Positions 1 to 9,563 are shown, counted from the stretch's first letter. The stretch: 64,000 nucleotides of DNA from Pseudomonas entomophila (GCF_023277925.1 NZ_CP063832.1:1583001-1647000), one strand, 5' to 3'. Program-made: numbers and translations. Notes: generated from the letters alone by a model not told the origin.

Positions 1-457
1 TCTCTGCAATCGCCGCAGTCACTCTGAGTAACGTTCGTTGCCGTAACTCAGTCGCAGCGTTAGGGCAAGGACGCAGCGGATCATGAGATTTGAAGAGCTC
101 CTTGATTTTTGTGTCGTCGCCGGTCGACGGAGTGATTAGCTCAAGACAGATTTGCTTTCCATCTTGCCGCACCAGGAAATCCGGTCCCCAGCCATTCGGC
201 GATGGTTTGGGGTCGTACCCTGCATGCTCAAGGCGCTCAAAGAGCAAGATTTCGCCCAGGCGCTGGGCAGATTTATTGACGTTTGCAGAGCACAGCTCGT
301 TAAGAAATTGTGCGTCGGCGCACCCACTGGCATTAAAGCGCGCGTAGGCGGCCAGTAGGTTTTCATGAGCTTTCTCGACAAACTCGGCAGGAAAGCCTTG
401 CCCGTACCGCCGATGTAGTGTTGCCTTCCAGCGCTGGAATACCTCTTCGATGTTCAT
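1..457 (-). CDS. Hypothetical protein, C-terminally cut by the window edge; possible PD-(D/E)XK-like motif
   Basis: Reading the complement from an ATG at 457 gives 152 open codons that run off the left end without a stop, so the protein is partial. AAGG lies about five bases before the ATG, which supports this start, although the frame stays open upstream to a TTG near 545. The protein begins MNIEEVFQRW. Around residues 75-110 it reads RLGEILLFERLEHAGY, then GPDFLV, a short turn and ICLELITPS. The D followed about ten residues later by E-x-I is reminiscent of restriction-endonuclease-like folds (PD...ExK), but the usual lysine is isoleucine. Base composition is lower in GC than the core genes to the right, like the neighbouring ATPase gene. 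A defence or mobile-element function is inference; the family is not recognised. Confidence 0.55.
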   Translation of the reverse strand, partial: MNIEEVFQRWKATLHRRYGQGFPAEFVEKAHENLLAAYARFNASGCADAQFLNELCSANVNKSAQRLGEILLFERLEHAGYDPKPSPNGWGPDFLVRQDGKQICLELITPSTGDDTKIKELFKSHDPLRPCPNAATELRQRTLLRVTAAIAE

Positions 458-910
458 CACCGCCTTCACCTCATCCTGAAATTCGCCCTGCAGCCGAAGC
501 CGCGTCAAGGGCACAACGACTTCCGTAGAGCCTTTGCTACTCAATTAGCTCGGCGCCGACGTAGCCTACCCCAACCTACACGGGGATTCCACACGCACTT
601 GGACACTGACTCCACGGCCACTTGGACAGTGTTTTTTCACCGATCAGTCCCAAGCTCAGGTGAGCAGCGACTCAGGATTATTCACTACCATCGACCTCAT
701 TTATCGAAGCGAGGATGGTCAGATACTCAAACATAATGGCGCTTGGTGGCAGATGATCTCTCTGTTGAATGCTCAGGCGACAGTTGGAGCTGTAGACGGA
801 AAGGGAGCGGTGCAGATAGCTACGCAAAACCAAGGTTGGTGTGGTAACTGGGTGAAAAAGTATCCCCCCTCCAGACAAGCGCCCTCAGGAGAAGGCGCTG
901 ATGAGGCTCG
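458..910. other. Intergenic stretch without a convincing gene
   Basis: This 453-base gap separates the truncated left-edge gene from the 3' end of the ATPase gene. Short open frames exist on both strands (for example 660-914 forward and 678-878 reverse), but none has a good ribosome site or a recognisable protein. It contains the paired CACTTGGACA repeats at 596-631 and otherwise looks like eroded mobile-element DNA. Confidence 0.5.
596..631. repeat. Two 13-bp direct repeats, possible IS end
   Basis: CACTTGGACACTG at 596-608 recurs as CACTTGGACAGTG at 619-631, a 23-base period with one mismatch. Several closely spaced copies of a short motif at an element end are typical of the IS21 family, but no transposase frame is seen nearby. 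A decayed IS terminus is therefore only a guess. Confidence 0.35.
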
Positions 911-3487
911 CTAAGCTACCGCGGCACGACGTTTGATCAACTGGTCGCGCCAGGCCCCGAGAGTCTCCAAATCTTGGCGCAGCTCAGGTTCATCCGGAAT
1001 CACGATAGGTATCTCACTCGACTGACTGTGCTCATAACAGCTGTATTTGGTCATGAAATCATCAAGCAGCTTGCAGTCCTCAAGCAGAATGCCCCGGATG
1101 TCACGGAGTCGACCATCGGTCTGGACACCTCGCCTATGCCTTAGCACGACCTTGTTGAGTAAGTCCTCTTCGATAGTACGCTCCAGAAGCTTACGGAACT
1201 CGCTGCAAATACTCTGAGCCAGGCGTTGATAAGCCGCTGCACCATCCGCCTCCCCTGCTTTTTTCGCGACTGCCAAGCGGTTGAGCAACAAGTTATTGGC
1301 TTTCTTAGTCGTCGCATTCCACACCTCCTGGTCAGCAGGATGTCCAGCAACACCTCCGTAGGATTCGATGCGCATCTGTCGGAAGTGCTGTTTTTTCCAT
1401 TCGTCGCCGACCTTCCTGGCCAGCTCGTCCAGAACGCCATACAGAGATAGGCGGTGGGTCAGGATTATCACCTGACGGGTTTTCGCCAAAGCTATTAGCC
1501 GGCAAGCGACGGCCCATTCAAAGTCGTGATCCAATGAGGAAATCGGGTCATCGAAGATAAACGGTGCGGAGCCCGGCCGCTCGCAGACGTCAGCTAGAAA
1601 TGCCGCCAGCGAGATGATACGCCGCTCCCCTTCACTCAAAACCCCGTGCGGCTGGATCTTCGCGTCCTGGGCACCCTTAAGTCGAATTTGGTGCAGCACT
1701 ACGGCGTTGCGGGTTCGAGCTTTTACCAGTTCGACCTGGATACCATGGGCCCCAAGTGCCTTGAGCTCTTGGTTAAACCGAGCGACATAAGCGTCGGTCA
1801 CCACTGCTAACGTTACCTCGGCTGCTTTGGTGGAGATCGGTCGAGAATTGGTCAGCGCCTTCCAGTCCTCATACTCTTTGATCTTCTTAAGCCGCTCCAC
1901 CTCAGCGCGCACTGCGGCGGCCTGTTGGGTGATCCATTTGCGCGCTTCCAGAGCAAGCTTCTCTCTCGTGGCGTGAGCACGGTCAAATTGCACAGCGTCA
2001 GCTTCATATTGTGTGGCAGTCTCGGCCAGCTCCTCACCATACTGGGTGAGCGTCTTGATGTTTGTCGTTTGAGATGCAACAGGTAGTGCGGGTGCATCAG
2101 CCTCATGATTAATCAGAGCTGCACGCGTCAGCGCAGCGTTCCTCCAGAAGCCTTTCAGGAAATCTGGCCACTCCTGTGCACCCAGTCCAGCAGCTTCGCA
2201 TTGAGTCGCTATTTCCTGATCGCCCTGGATTCTGGGAAGCGCCTCCAGGGCTTGCGTATACAGCACTTCTGCTTGCTTGGCATCGGCCTCAAGTTTTCCC
2301 TGAACGTACTGTTCGAAATCCTTAAGCCTGCGCTGGGCCTGTTCATCCAGGGTCTGTTGGCAGAGGGGGCAGCGAGCCTGGTCATGGGTGGCTGGGAAAG
2401 GGTGCTGCGGATATGGCGTGGACGAGAAAGCCCGTGCTGCCTCCCACATAGCTCGCCAAGTGGGAATTCCGACCCCGTCCAATTCCGCCATGTTTATTTT
2501 GGCGCTCTCGACGGCAGCCTGTCGCTTTTGTGCTGCGGTTTGCCTGAGTTCGCGTAAAGACTGGAAACTGGCGCCCCCATAGGACTGCTCAGCAATGGTC
2601 AATGCTGTGATGACCTTTTGTAACTCGGCTTTTGTCCGTCGCTTCTGAACAGCTAACGCTGCCGGATCCTCAGCCTTCAGCCGTTCTGTGAGCGCAACAA
2701 GCTGCTTTTCATCATCCGCCTTCCAAACCAAGACTTCATCCAATTCAGCTGCGGTCGCTGTCCCAAGACCCTGGTATAAGCGTTTGCCTGGCGTGCCATC
2801 GTAAATGGCGGGCAACTGCGGCAGCGCGGTTACTAACCTTGACTGTTCTGCGGTCAAGGCATCGCGAACCTGTTCAACAACGCCAGCGAGCTTTTCAAAC
2901 AGACTTACAATGGGCGGGATGTAGGTCGCGGCACTCTCTGCAGTCAAATAATGGCTAGCCTCATCGCTGTCGAAGATATCTATGTCGCGAAGCGCTTCTA
3001 ACGTAGGGTGACCGACATGCCATTCATGTGCCGTTTCCTGGCCGTTGAGTTGGACGGTGACGTGACATTTGCTAGCTGCCGGAGCGGCTTTGAACACGTT
3101 GGCTTTCAGCTCGCTGGCTCGCGGCTTGCCTGAGAGTTTTTTCAATATCCGGGTGTAGCTAGATTTCCCTGATCCGTTGTGACCGTAGATGACGGAGAGA
3201 TTTTCAGATCCGAACTCCAATGGAACACGAGGTGCCAAATTTTCGATTCCAGATACCTCACTAATCTTTACAAGCCGAAGTTCCCGGTGTGCGGTATTTC
3301 CCTGACTGAGCTCCGCAAATGGCCTGTGCTTCGAGGCCTTGCGTCCATCCGGTGTCTTGATAATGGCAACCAGAGCTGCGATATCAGTCCCATCCACCTG
3401 CCCTTGCTTCAAGAGTCGATCCGCCGCCTCTTGCAACCAATCGCTTTGTCTATGAAGCCACGAAAGGATATCCACCTGCGCCTGCAT
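911..3487 (-). CDS. RloC/PrrC-like zinc-hook ATPase, putative anti-phage anticodon nuclease
   Basis: An 858-residue SMC/Rad50-like AAA protein. It has Walker A GHNGSGKSS (102-110), long coiled-coil-prone stretches, a CPLC zinc hook (C373, C376), the ABC signature LSEGER (617-622), Walker B IFDDPISSLDH (644-654) and an H-loop THR (H678). This order matches RloC, which fuses a Rad50-like ATPase with a zinc hook to a C-terminal anticodon nuclease. The region after about residue 680 is helical and holds R765-x3-E769 and H820, the residue types of the PrrC nuclease triad, although the E-to-H distance is longer than in PrrC. AGGAG lies nine bases before the ATG. No hsd restriction genes are visible next to it. 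The family is secure; nuclease activity is inference. Confidence 0.75.
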   Translation of the reverse strand: MQAQVDILSWLHRQSDWLQEAADRLLKQGQVDGTDIAALVAIIKTPDGRKASKHRPFAELSQGNTAHRELRLVKISEVSGIENLAPRVPLEFGSENLSVIYGHNGSGKSSYTRILKKLSGKPRASELKANVFKAAPAASKCHVTVQLNGQETAHEWHVGHPTLEALRDIDIFDSDEASHYLTAESAATYIPPIVSLFEKLAGVVEQVRDALTAEQSRLVTALPQLPAIYDGTPGKRLYQGLGTATAAELDEVLVWKADDEKQLVALTERLKAEDPAALAVQKRRTKAELQKVITALTIAEQSYGGASFQSLRELRQTAAQKRQAAVESAKINMAELDGVGIPTWRAMWEAARAFSSTPYPQHPFPATHDQARCPLCQQTLDEQAQRRLKDFEQYVQGKLEADAKQAEVLYTQALEALPRIQGDQEIATQCEAAGLGAQEWPDFLKGFWRNAALTRAALINHEADAPALPVASQTTNIKTLTQYGEELAETATQYEADAVQFDRAHATREKLALEARKWITQQAAAVRAEVERLKKIKEYEDWKALTNSRPISTKAAEVTLAVVTDAYVARFNQELKALGAHGIQVELVKARTRNAVVLHQIRLKGAQDAKIQPHGVLSEGERRIISLAAFLADVCERPGSAPFIFDDPISSLDHDFEWAVACRLIALAKTRQVIILTHRLSLYGVLDELARKVGDEWKKQHFRQMRIESYGGVAGHPADQEVWNATTKKANNLLLNRLAVAKKAGEADGAAAYQRLAQSICSEFRKLLERTIEEDLLNKVVLRHRRGVQTDGRLRDIRGILLEDCKLLDDFMTKYSCYEHSQSSEIPIVIPDEPELRQDLETLGAWRDQLIKRRAAVA

Positions 3488-3661
3488 ACTTGCCCACTCC
3501 TAGACAGTTAGTCTTGGCAAAACGCTAGCAAAGGGCCATGAACCTCGCCATTTTCTACCAGTATTGCCTGGTAGATCTTTGACGGAGCGATTGACAATTT
3601 ACGTGGACAATCGACTCTAAGCTTTGCGGGGCAATGCCTGGGAGCTGGCGAAGCCTTCGAT

Positions 3662-3679
3662 GCGCCGCGCGGGCGGCGC
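3662..3679 (-). terminator. GC-rich hairpin downstream of the multicopper oxidase gene
   Basis: GCGCCGC and GCGGCGC form a 7-bp stem with a 4-base loop about 45 bases beyond the oxidase stop. No U-tract follows, so it could be a weak terminator or part of an intergenic repeat. Confidence 0.25.
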
Positions 3680-3722
3680 TCGATCTCATAGACGCAACAT
3701 CTCTCTCACCAGGCGCCCTCCT

Positions 3723-6700
3723 TCACTGCGCCGGCGCCACCGCTGGCGGCGCCTCGTTGGTCACCCGCATAATCCCCCACAACCCCGAGGTATTCCCATA
3801 CGCCGCATAGTCGCGGAACAGGTAATCCCCCGGCACCGCGTTGGCCCCGCCGGCACTCGGCAGCATGAAGCTGAAGTGCGCCGCCGGCAGCACGCTCTCC
3901 TGGGCGCCGATGTACATCGCCATCGGGTTGTAGCCGAAGCGCACCGAGCCAATGCCCGGCAACCCCATGGGGTAACCGTCCACATCGCTCTTCTCGGCCT
4001 GGTAATTGTGCAACGGCCACACGTGCCCATCGAGCTGGTAGGTCATGCCACGGCTGCCGCCACTGGGCATCACGATATGGTTGCGCAGCGGCTGCCCCGG
4101 CTTGGCATACAGCACCGGGGTCTGCGGATCGCCACCGACCAGGGCGTTGCTATACGCCATGTGCACGTTGGGAATATCCGCGAACCCAAGTCCGTCGGCA
4201 CGGCCGAACGGTGCGTCCGGCGCCACCCCAAAGCGCAGCCACAGCGGCTCGGTCTTGTAGTTCACCGCCATGTTGCCGTTGTCCTGCGGGTCGCCCGCCG
4301 CGCCATTGCCCTCGGTATTGATGCCTGCCACCGGGCGACCATCGGCCCAACGCATGTTCAACGCCCGCTGCCACACCGTGACGAAGTCGCGGTAGTCCGG
4401 CTGGCCACTGACCTTCACCGTGGCCTGGGCGCGGCTGGCCGTGTCCTCGGTCCAGGTGGCGGTCTGCGGCAGGATGCTCATGCCCCCCACCAGGCCCTTC
4501 TGCGGTTGCTTGATGACATCCGCCGGGGTGAGGTTGAGGCCGCCGAACTCGATGGCGGTGGTGTTGATGTTGTCCACCGTGCGCCCCAGTTGCAGGGTCG
4601 GCTTGCCTTCACGCTCCAGGTGCCCGGCGTAGTACTGGTACACCTTGGTCGGCCAGGCGCCGCTGCCGCCACTGCGCGGTGGCACGGTCTGCACCGGGTT
4701 GAGGCCGACGTTGACGCCGTCCGACTTGGTGATGTCGTAGGCCAGCAGTTGGGCGTGCAAGCCCACATGGCTGGACGGGCGCATCAGGTTGTTGGCAAAG
4801 GCGGTGGCGCCCTCGCTGTCGAAGCGGTCGCGCTTGACCACGTTGTGCATCACCGCGGTGCTGGGCAGGTCCGGCATCACCAGCGGCAGGCGGTTTTCCA
4901 GGGTGATGCTGATGCAGTCGCCGGCGTTGGCACGCAGGATCAGCGGCTCCACCGGTACCCCGGCCTTGAGCTTGCCGGTGCTGGCGTCGAGGTCAGCCTT
5001 GCGCACGTACAGGATGGCAGTCGGGTCGTGCAGTGGCGCGCTGTGGCCACCGATGGTGAAGGTCTCGCCATCCTCCGGGTCGACCCCGCTGACCAGCGGG
5101 ATGCTGGTGCGCCGGCTATTGAACACCAGGGTGCCGCCGTTGGCCTTGAGCGGGCCGCCGACATGCTGGCCGATCCCGGCCGGGTCGTTGATGCTCACCC
5201 CCTGGCGGTTCTCGAGGATGTCGTTGGCCAGTGCCGCCACCACTTCATAGCTGCGCTTGACCGTCGGCCGGGTGCCCACGCCAGTGGGGTTGGCCGTGGT
5301 TTTCGGGCAGATGCCGTCGAAGTTCACGGTGTTGCGCATGGCCACCGGCTGCGGGTTGTTGGGCAGCGCGAACAGGTCGGCGCGCTGGGCGGTGTAGTTG
5401 CGCATGATGCCCCAGATGCCGTTCCAGTAGCCCTCCAGGGCCGCATCCAGCGAATACAGGTAGTCACCGTTGGTGGCGGCGGAGCTTGAAATCATCGACA
5501 CCGGCGCCATGAAGCCCAGTTGCTCGGAGATGCCGATCATCTGCGACGACTTCCACCCCGAGTTGGAGCTGTTGCCGAAGCCCGAGCCGTTCTGCAGCCA
5601 CTTCACGCCGTGCAGGGTGACGTTGTGCTCTTCTTCATGGCCACCGGCGTGCATGCGCAGGCGCACGTTGTCGCCGGAATAGGTGCGCAGCATCGGCGTG
5701 AAGGGGTCGCCTGGCTCGCTGCCAGCCTTGTTGATGTGCGGCGGGAACAGCGTGGTGCCGCCTGTTGGACCGACCGCCTGGGTGATCGCCGAAGGTGCCA
5801 GGTTCATCGCTGGGATGGCGCGGTCGGTGCGGGTCTGCAGGGCGTAGGCCAGGTCGCCGCCCAGGCCGTCGGCCTGCATGCCGCGCTTGCCGTCGGGGCC
5901 GACCTTGTTGGGGTCGAACACGCGCAGGGCCAGGGGTTCGTTGCGGTAGTTGACGACGAACATGCCGGGGTCGTCCACCGAGATCGCCTGCGGGCACGGC
6001 CGGCTTGGGCAGCCGGGGTTGAGGCCGCCACGGGTCTCGACGATGGCCTCCAGCAGGTTCGAGGCCTTGCCGCGCACGGGCGGGTTGATGGCGTAGCGGA
6101 AGCTGTCGGCGGTGGCCGGATAGCTCTGGCCGTCGGGGATACCGTTGGGGCCGGCGCCCACGTACACACCGGCTTCATAGGCGTGCTGGAAGTCGCTGTA
6201 CTCGAGGAAGAACTCGCGGTAGCTGTCGTTCTTGCCGTCGCCGTCGTGGTCGCCGGTCTGGATCACCGCCTGCCACGAGGTCGGGCCACCGTCCTGGCGG
6301 CTGGCCGGGTTGTACAGTTGTTCGCCGGTTTCGGCGTGATACCAGGTGGAGCCGGCCGGCTCGGCCAGCACGGTGGCATACAGGCCCAACTGCTGGTGGG
6401 TCGATGGGCCGAGGTGGTCGTGGGTGAAGATGGTGCCCAGGCCGCGGTCGACGTTATGCACGTTCACCAAGGGGTCTGCGAACCAGCGTTGCATGGCCGT
6501 GCGCGCACCCAGCCAGTCGGCCCGGCCGAAGCGCCCGAAGTACGGGTGCTGCTTGGCGTTCGGGCAGGCGGCGGTGCCGTCGCGGGCATCGCCTTCGGTG
6601 CAATTGTTGAACGCGCGGATGGCATGCACCCGCTCCACCACGCTGCCGGGCGAGAGAATCCCGTCCTCGTAGTTCCAGCCGTTGGCCGAGCCGTCGGCGG

Positions 6701-9563
6701 CGGTCAGGTCCCACTTGGGCAGGTGGATATGCTGGCCGATCACGTCGGTGGGCGTGCGTACCTGGTAGTCGTCCATCTCGTAGAACGATGGGATCAGGTT
6801 GGTGTGCACGTACTGGGTGCAGTCGAAGGTGTTCATGCGCAGCACCATCGGCTCTGGTGGGCGCTGCTTGGTGATCACCGGCCAGGCGTCCTCCCACAGC
6901 GCCAGGATGCGTGCCTGCGGGAAGTGGTAGCCGACTTTGTTGTACACGGCGTCGAACTGGATGTTGGCGGCCTTGTAGATACGCGGCCGGTCGGCGGTGA
7001 AGGTGGACGAACCGCGGAAACTCATGCCGGTGAGGTTTTCACCGCTGAAGAACTCGCCAATGCCCGAGGACTGGGTCAGGCGCTTGCCACGGTCATCCAT
7101 GCACGGCTCGTAGTACGGCGCGCCCGCCGTGGGCAACGCGCCGTTGGTGCGGAACGCCTTGGCCACCGGCGAACTGCCGGGGATCAGGGCGAAGCTGGGG
7201 TGCTCGGCCTTGGCATGGAACTGCATGGCCGCCTGCTCGACCTCGGTGCCCTCTTCAGGCAGGTAGATCGGCTTGGCCTTGTGCACCACCTTGGAGAAAT
7301 CCAGCTTGGTGGTGGTGGTCACTGCCTCGCCGCCAGCCGACACGCCATCCAGCGCGTGGCGCCCGAGGCCGCCGTCCCAGCCATCGACCTGATTGGGGTC
7401 GAGGTTGGCCCACAGCGCCTTGCCGCTGTCTTTGAGCTGGCGCGCCAGGGCCGGGTCGAGCATGTCCAACGGCGGGGTCGGCGGGCGCTGGCCGACGCTG
7501 CTTTCCATGCCGCCGATCCAGAACGGGTAGCCGGGGTTCTTCAGCGAACCGTCGGCGTTGCGGTTGGTCTCGCTGCGGTCGACCAACGCCAGGGAGCCGA
7601 CAGCGCGTGGCGTGGCAGGCGCGTCCGGGTGGTCATCGCCCTCCTCGCCCTCGTCATGCTCGGCCACCAGGGTTTCGGACAACTTCGGCACCACGGTCAC
7701 GTTGCCGGGCATCGGCGCCATGGCCTTGCCGGGCAGCGGCACGATGGCCGGGATCGGCGTGCCGGCAACGATCTCGCCGTCCGGCAGTGCCCGGGCGCCC
7801 GCAGCGGGTTTGCCGTTACGCAGGGCAAACGGCGTGCTGTGGTAACCATTGGCGCCCTCGCCGCTCACCTCAAGGCGAGTACCCGGCTCGAACACGTCGT
7901 GCACCCGCCACATGGCCCACATGCCCTGGGCGAAGTGCGGGTAGAAGTGGCAGTGGTAGATGGCGTCGCCCGCCACGCGGTTGCGGTTGCCCGAGCCGCC
8001 GTTGGCGATTTCATAGGTGTAGCCCACACCCGGCCCGATGCCCTGGGCATCGATGTAGTCAGAGTTGTCGTCGTTGGGGTTGAACAGCCACTGGTGGCCA
8101 TGCAAGTGGAATATGTGCTGCTCGTGGCCATTGTGGGTGTTGCGGAACTTGGTGAAGTCGCCGATGTAGCTGTGGTGCACGTTGGCCGGCTCGGCTGGGT
8201 ACAGGGCCATGGTCGCCTTCACACCCGTCGCGCTGGCCGGCGGCACTTCGCCTGGGCGGATGTGCTCGAGCCCGACGTTGGCCGGGATGTCCACCAGCGT
8301 GCCGATGTCGCCCACGGTATGGGCGCTGAGGAAGAACTCTTCATAGGCGCACGACAGGCAATCGTGCATCGGCCCCACCCCCAGCCGGTTGGCCACCACT
8401 TCGGCGCCCATGCCGCCGGCGGCGTAGTTGATCATGAACGAGTCGCGGGCCGGTTCCAGCACATGGCCCATCACCGGGTCCGCCCAGTAGCCGGGGAAGG
8501 CCTGGGTGCCGGCCACTTCATCGGCGAATTGCGCGGCGAAATCACGGAACGCCTCCAGCCGGTTGGGCAGCGCCGGGTTGCGCTTGCCCACGCTTTCCAG
8601 GGGGTAGGTGGCTTTCGGGAAACTGCCGTCCGGGTTGGGGCCCATGACGATGGCATCGGTCTCGCTGTTGAGGATCTCGTTGCCGTCGACCATGGCGATG
8701 ATCGGCTTGCCGGCCTTGCCTTCGGCGATCCACGGTTCTGTCTGCGGGTAGCGCGCCGCGTAGTCGATCACCGGCTGGCCGGTGGCCGTGCGCCCAGTGG
8801 TGGCCAGGCGCATTTCTTCTTCGGTGAGGGTGTTGCGGTAGGTGCGCCCGCCTTTCGGTACCACCACCACCTGGCCGAACAGGCCGTTGGCGACGTTGCC
8901 GGCGTTGCCCTCGCCACCGAATGGCGCGCCACGGCTGGACACGGCGAAGGCGCCTTCGCGCTCGGCGTACAGGGTGTAGCTGCGGGTGCTGCCCGGGGCG
9001 ACCAGGAAGTTGCCGTTGCGCCCGGTGTTGGCGGCGATATCAGCGATGCTATTGACCGCCTGCATGCCGTTGACCTGGAAACCGGTGTGGCGGTCGGTGA
9101 CCTGCTGATCAGCGACGAAGTGCTCGTCACCCTCGACCTCCGGCACCTCGGCCTCCTGCCCCTCTTCGCCTTCAGGTTCTTCTGGGTGGATGCCGTGCTT
9201 GTTGGGGTTGGCCTGGTAGGCCAGCAGGTTGGTCAGGTTGACCGTCAGGCAGTCGCCTGCGGCCACCCGCAGCACGATCGGCCGCGGGCGCTTGTCCGGG
9301 CGCAGGGTGACCTTGCCCGGCACCGCCGCGCCGCCCTTGTTCAAGGGCACCTGGTGCTCATCCACCACGTCCTGGCGCAGGGCGAACATCATGCCGTTGG
9401 CGTTCTGCGCGCCAAGGCGGTTGAACATCAGGGGCTGGTCCAGGGCCACCACGTTGGCCGTCAGCGTGCGCTGGCACTGCACGGCGGCCTCGCCGCTGGC
9501 CTGCCAGCCCAGCAAGGCCAACAGCAAGGTGGACAGAACAGGGCCTTTGCACGGGGTCGACAT
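3723..9563 (-). CDS. Giant multicopper oxidase, MnxG/McoA/MofA manganese-oxidase type
   Basis: A 1946-residue exported protein. The ATG at 9563 is chosen because GGAGG sits six bases upstream and the product then starts with a signal peptide (MSTPCKG... LLLALLGWQASGEA). Copper-ligand motifs are HLHGHQW (about 482-488), YHCHFYPH (about 534-541, followed by GM as in type 1 sites), HIHLPKW (about 942) and FTHDH (about 1044). Together they supply the HxH pairs of the trinuclear centre and a type 1 site. Length and repeated cupredoxin architecture match the Mn(II)-oxidising enzymes MnxG and McoA of P. putida GB-1 and MofA of Leptothrix, far longer than CueO or CopA. Which of these is the ortholog cannot be decided here. 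Two very acidic loops (about 124-148 and 632-650) stand out. It appears monocistronic. Confidence 0.85.
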   Translation of the reverse strand: MSTPCKGPVLSTLLLALLGWQASGEAAVQCQRTLTANVVALDQPLMFNRLGAQNANGMMFALRQDVVDEHQVPLNKGGAAVPGKVTLRPDKRPRPIVLRVAAGDCLTVNLTNLLAYQANPNKHGIHPEEPEGEEGQEAEVPEVEGDEHFVADQQVTDRHTGFQVNGMQAVNSIADIAANTGRNGNFLVAPGSTRSYTLYAEREGAFAVSSRGAPFGGEGNAGNVANGLFGQVVVVPKGGRTYRNTLTEEEMRLATTGRTATGQPVIDYAARYPQTEPWIAEGKAGKPIIAMVDGNEILNSETDAIVMGPNPDGSFPKATYPLESVGKRNPALPNRLEAFRDFAAQFADEVAGTQAFPGYWADPVMGHVLEPARDSFMINYAAGGMGAEVVANRLGVGPMHDCLSCAYEEFFLSAHTVGDIGTLVDIPANVGLEHIRPGEVPPASATGVKATMALYPAEPANVHHSYIGDFTKFRNTHNGHEQHIFHLHGHQWLFNPNDDNSDYIDAQGIGPGVGYTYEIANGGSGNRNRVAGDAIYHCHFYPHFAQGMWAMWRVHDVFEPGTRLEVSGEGANGYHSTPFALRNGKPAAGARALPDGEIVAGTPIPAIVPLPGKAMAPMPGNVTVVPKLSETLVAEHDEGEEGDDHPDAPATPRAVGSLALVDRSETNRNADGSLKNPGYPFWIGGMESSVGQRPPTPPLDMLDPALARQLKDSGKALWANLDPNQVDGWDGGLGRHALDGVSAGGEAVTTTTKLDFSKVVHKAKPIYLPEEGTEVEQAAMQFHAKAEHPSFALIPGSSPVAKAFRTNGALPTAGAPYYEPCMDDRGKRLTQSSGIGEFFSGENLTGMSFRGSSTFTADRPRIYKAANIQFDAVYNKVGYHFPQARILALWEDAWPVITKQRPPEPMVLRMNTFDCTQYVHTNLIPSFYEMDDYQVRTPTDVIGQHIHLPKWDLTAADGSANGWNYEDGILSPGSVVERVHAIRAFNNCTEGDARDGTAACPNAKQHPYFGRFGRADWLGARTAMQRWFADPLVNVHNVDRGLGTIFTHDHLGPSTHQQLGLYATVLAEPAGSTWYHAETGEQLYNPASRQDGGPTSWQAVIQTGDHDGDGKNDSYREFFLEYSDFQHAYEAGVYVGAGPNGIPDGQSYPATADSFRYAINPPVRGKASNLLEAIVETRGGLNPGCPSRPCPQAISVDDPGMFVVNYRNEPLALRVFDPNKVGPDGKRGMQADGLGGDLAYALQTRTDRAIPAMNLAPSAITQAVGPTGGTTLFPPHINKAGSEPGDPFTPMLRTYSGDNVRLRMHAGGHEEEHNVTLHGVKWLQNGSGFGNSSNSGWKSSQMIGISEQLGFMAPVSMISSSAATNGDYLYSLDAALEGYWNGIWGIMRNYTAQRADLFALPNNPQPVAMRNTVNFDGICPKTTANPTGVGTRPTVKRSYEVVAALANDILENRQGVSINDPAGIGQHVGGPLKANGGTLVFNSRRTSIPLVSGVDPEDGETFTIGGHSAPLHDPTAILYVRKADLDASTGKLKAGVPVEPLILRANAGDCISITLENRLPLVMPDLPSTAVMHNVVKRDRFDSEGATAFANNLMRPSSHVGLHAQLLAYDITKSDGVNVGLNPVQTVPPRSGGSGAWPTKVYQYYAGHLEREGKPTLQLGRTVDNINTTAIEFGGLNLTPADVIKQPQKGLVGGMSILPQTATWTEDTASRAQATVKVSGQPDYRDFVTVWQRALNMRWADGRPVAGINTEGNGAAGDPQDNGNMAVNYKTEPLWLRFGVAPDAPFGRADGLGFADIPNVHMAYSNALVGGDPQTPVLYAKPGQPLRNHIVMPSGGSRGMTYQLDGHVWPLHNYQAEKSDVDGYPMGLPGIGSVRFGYNPMAMYIGAQESVLPAAHFSFMLPSAGGANAVPGDYLFRDYAAYGNTSGLWGIMRVTNEAPPAVAPAQ

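Noticed and set aside
660..914. Short forward open frame in the left accessory gap
   Set aside because: No ribosome site and no recognisable protein; the opposite strand also has an equally poor frame.
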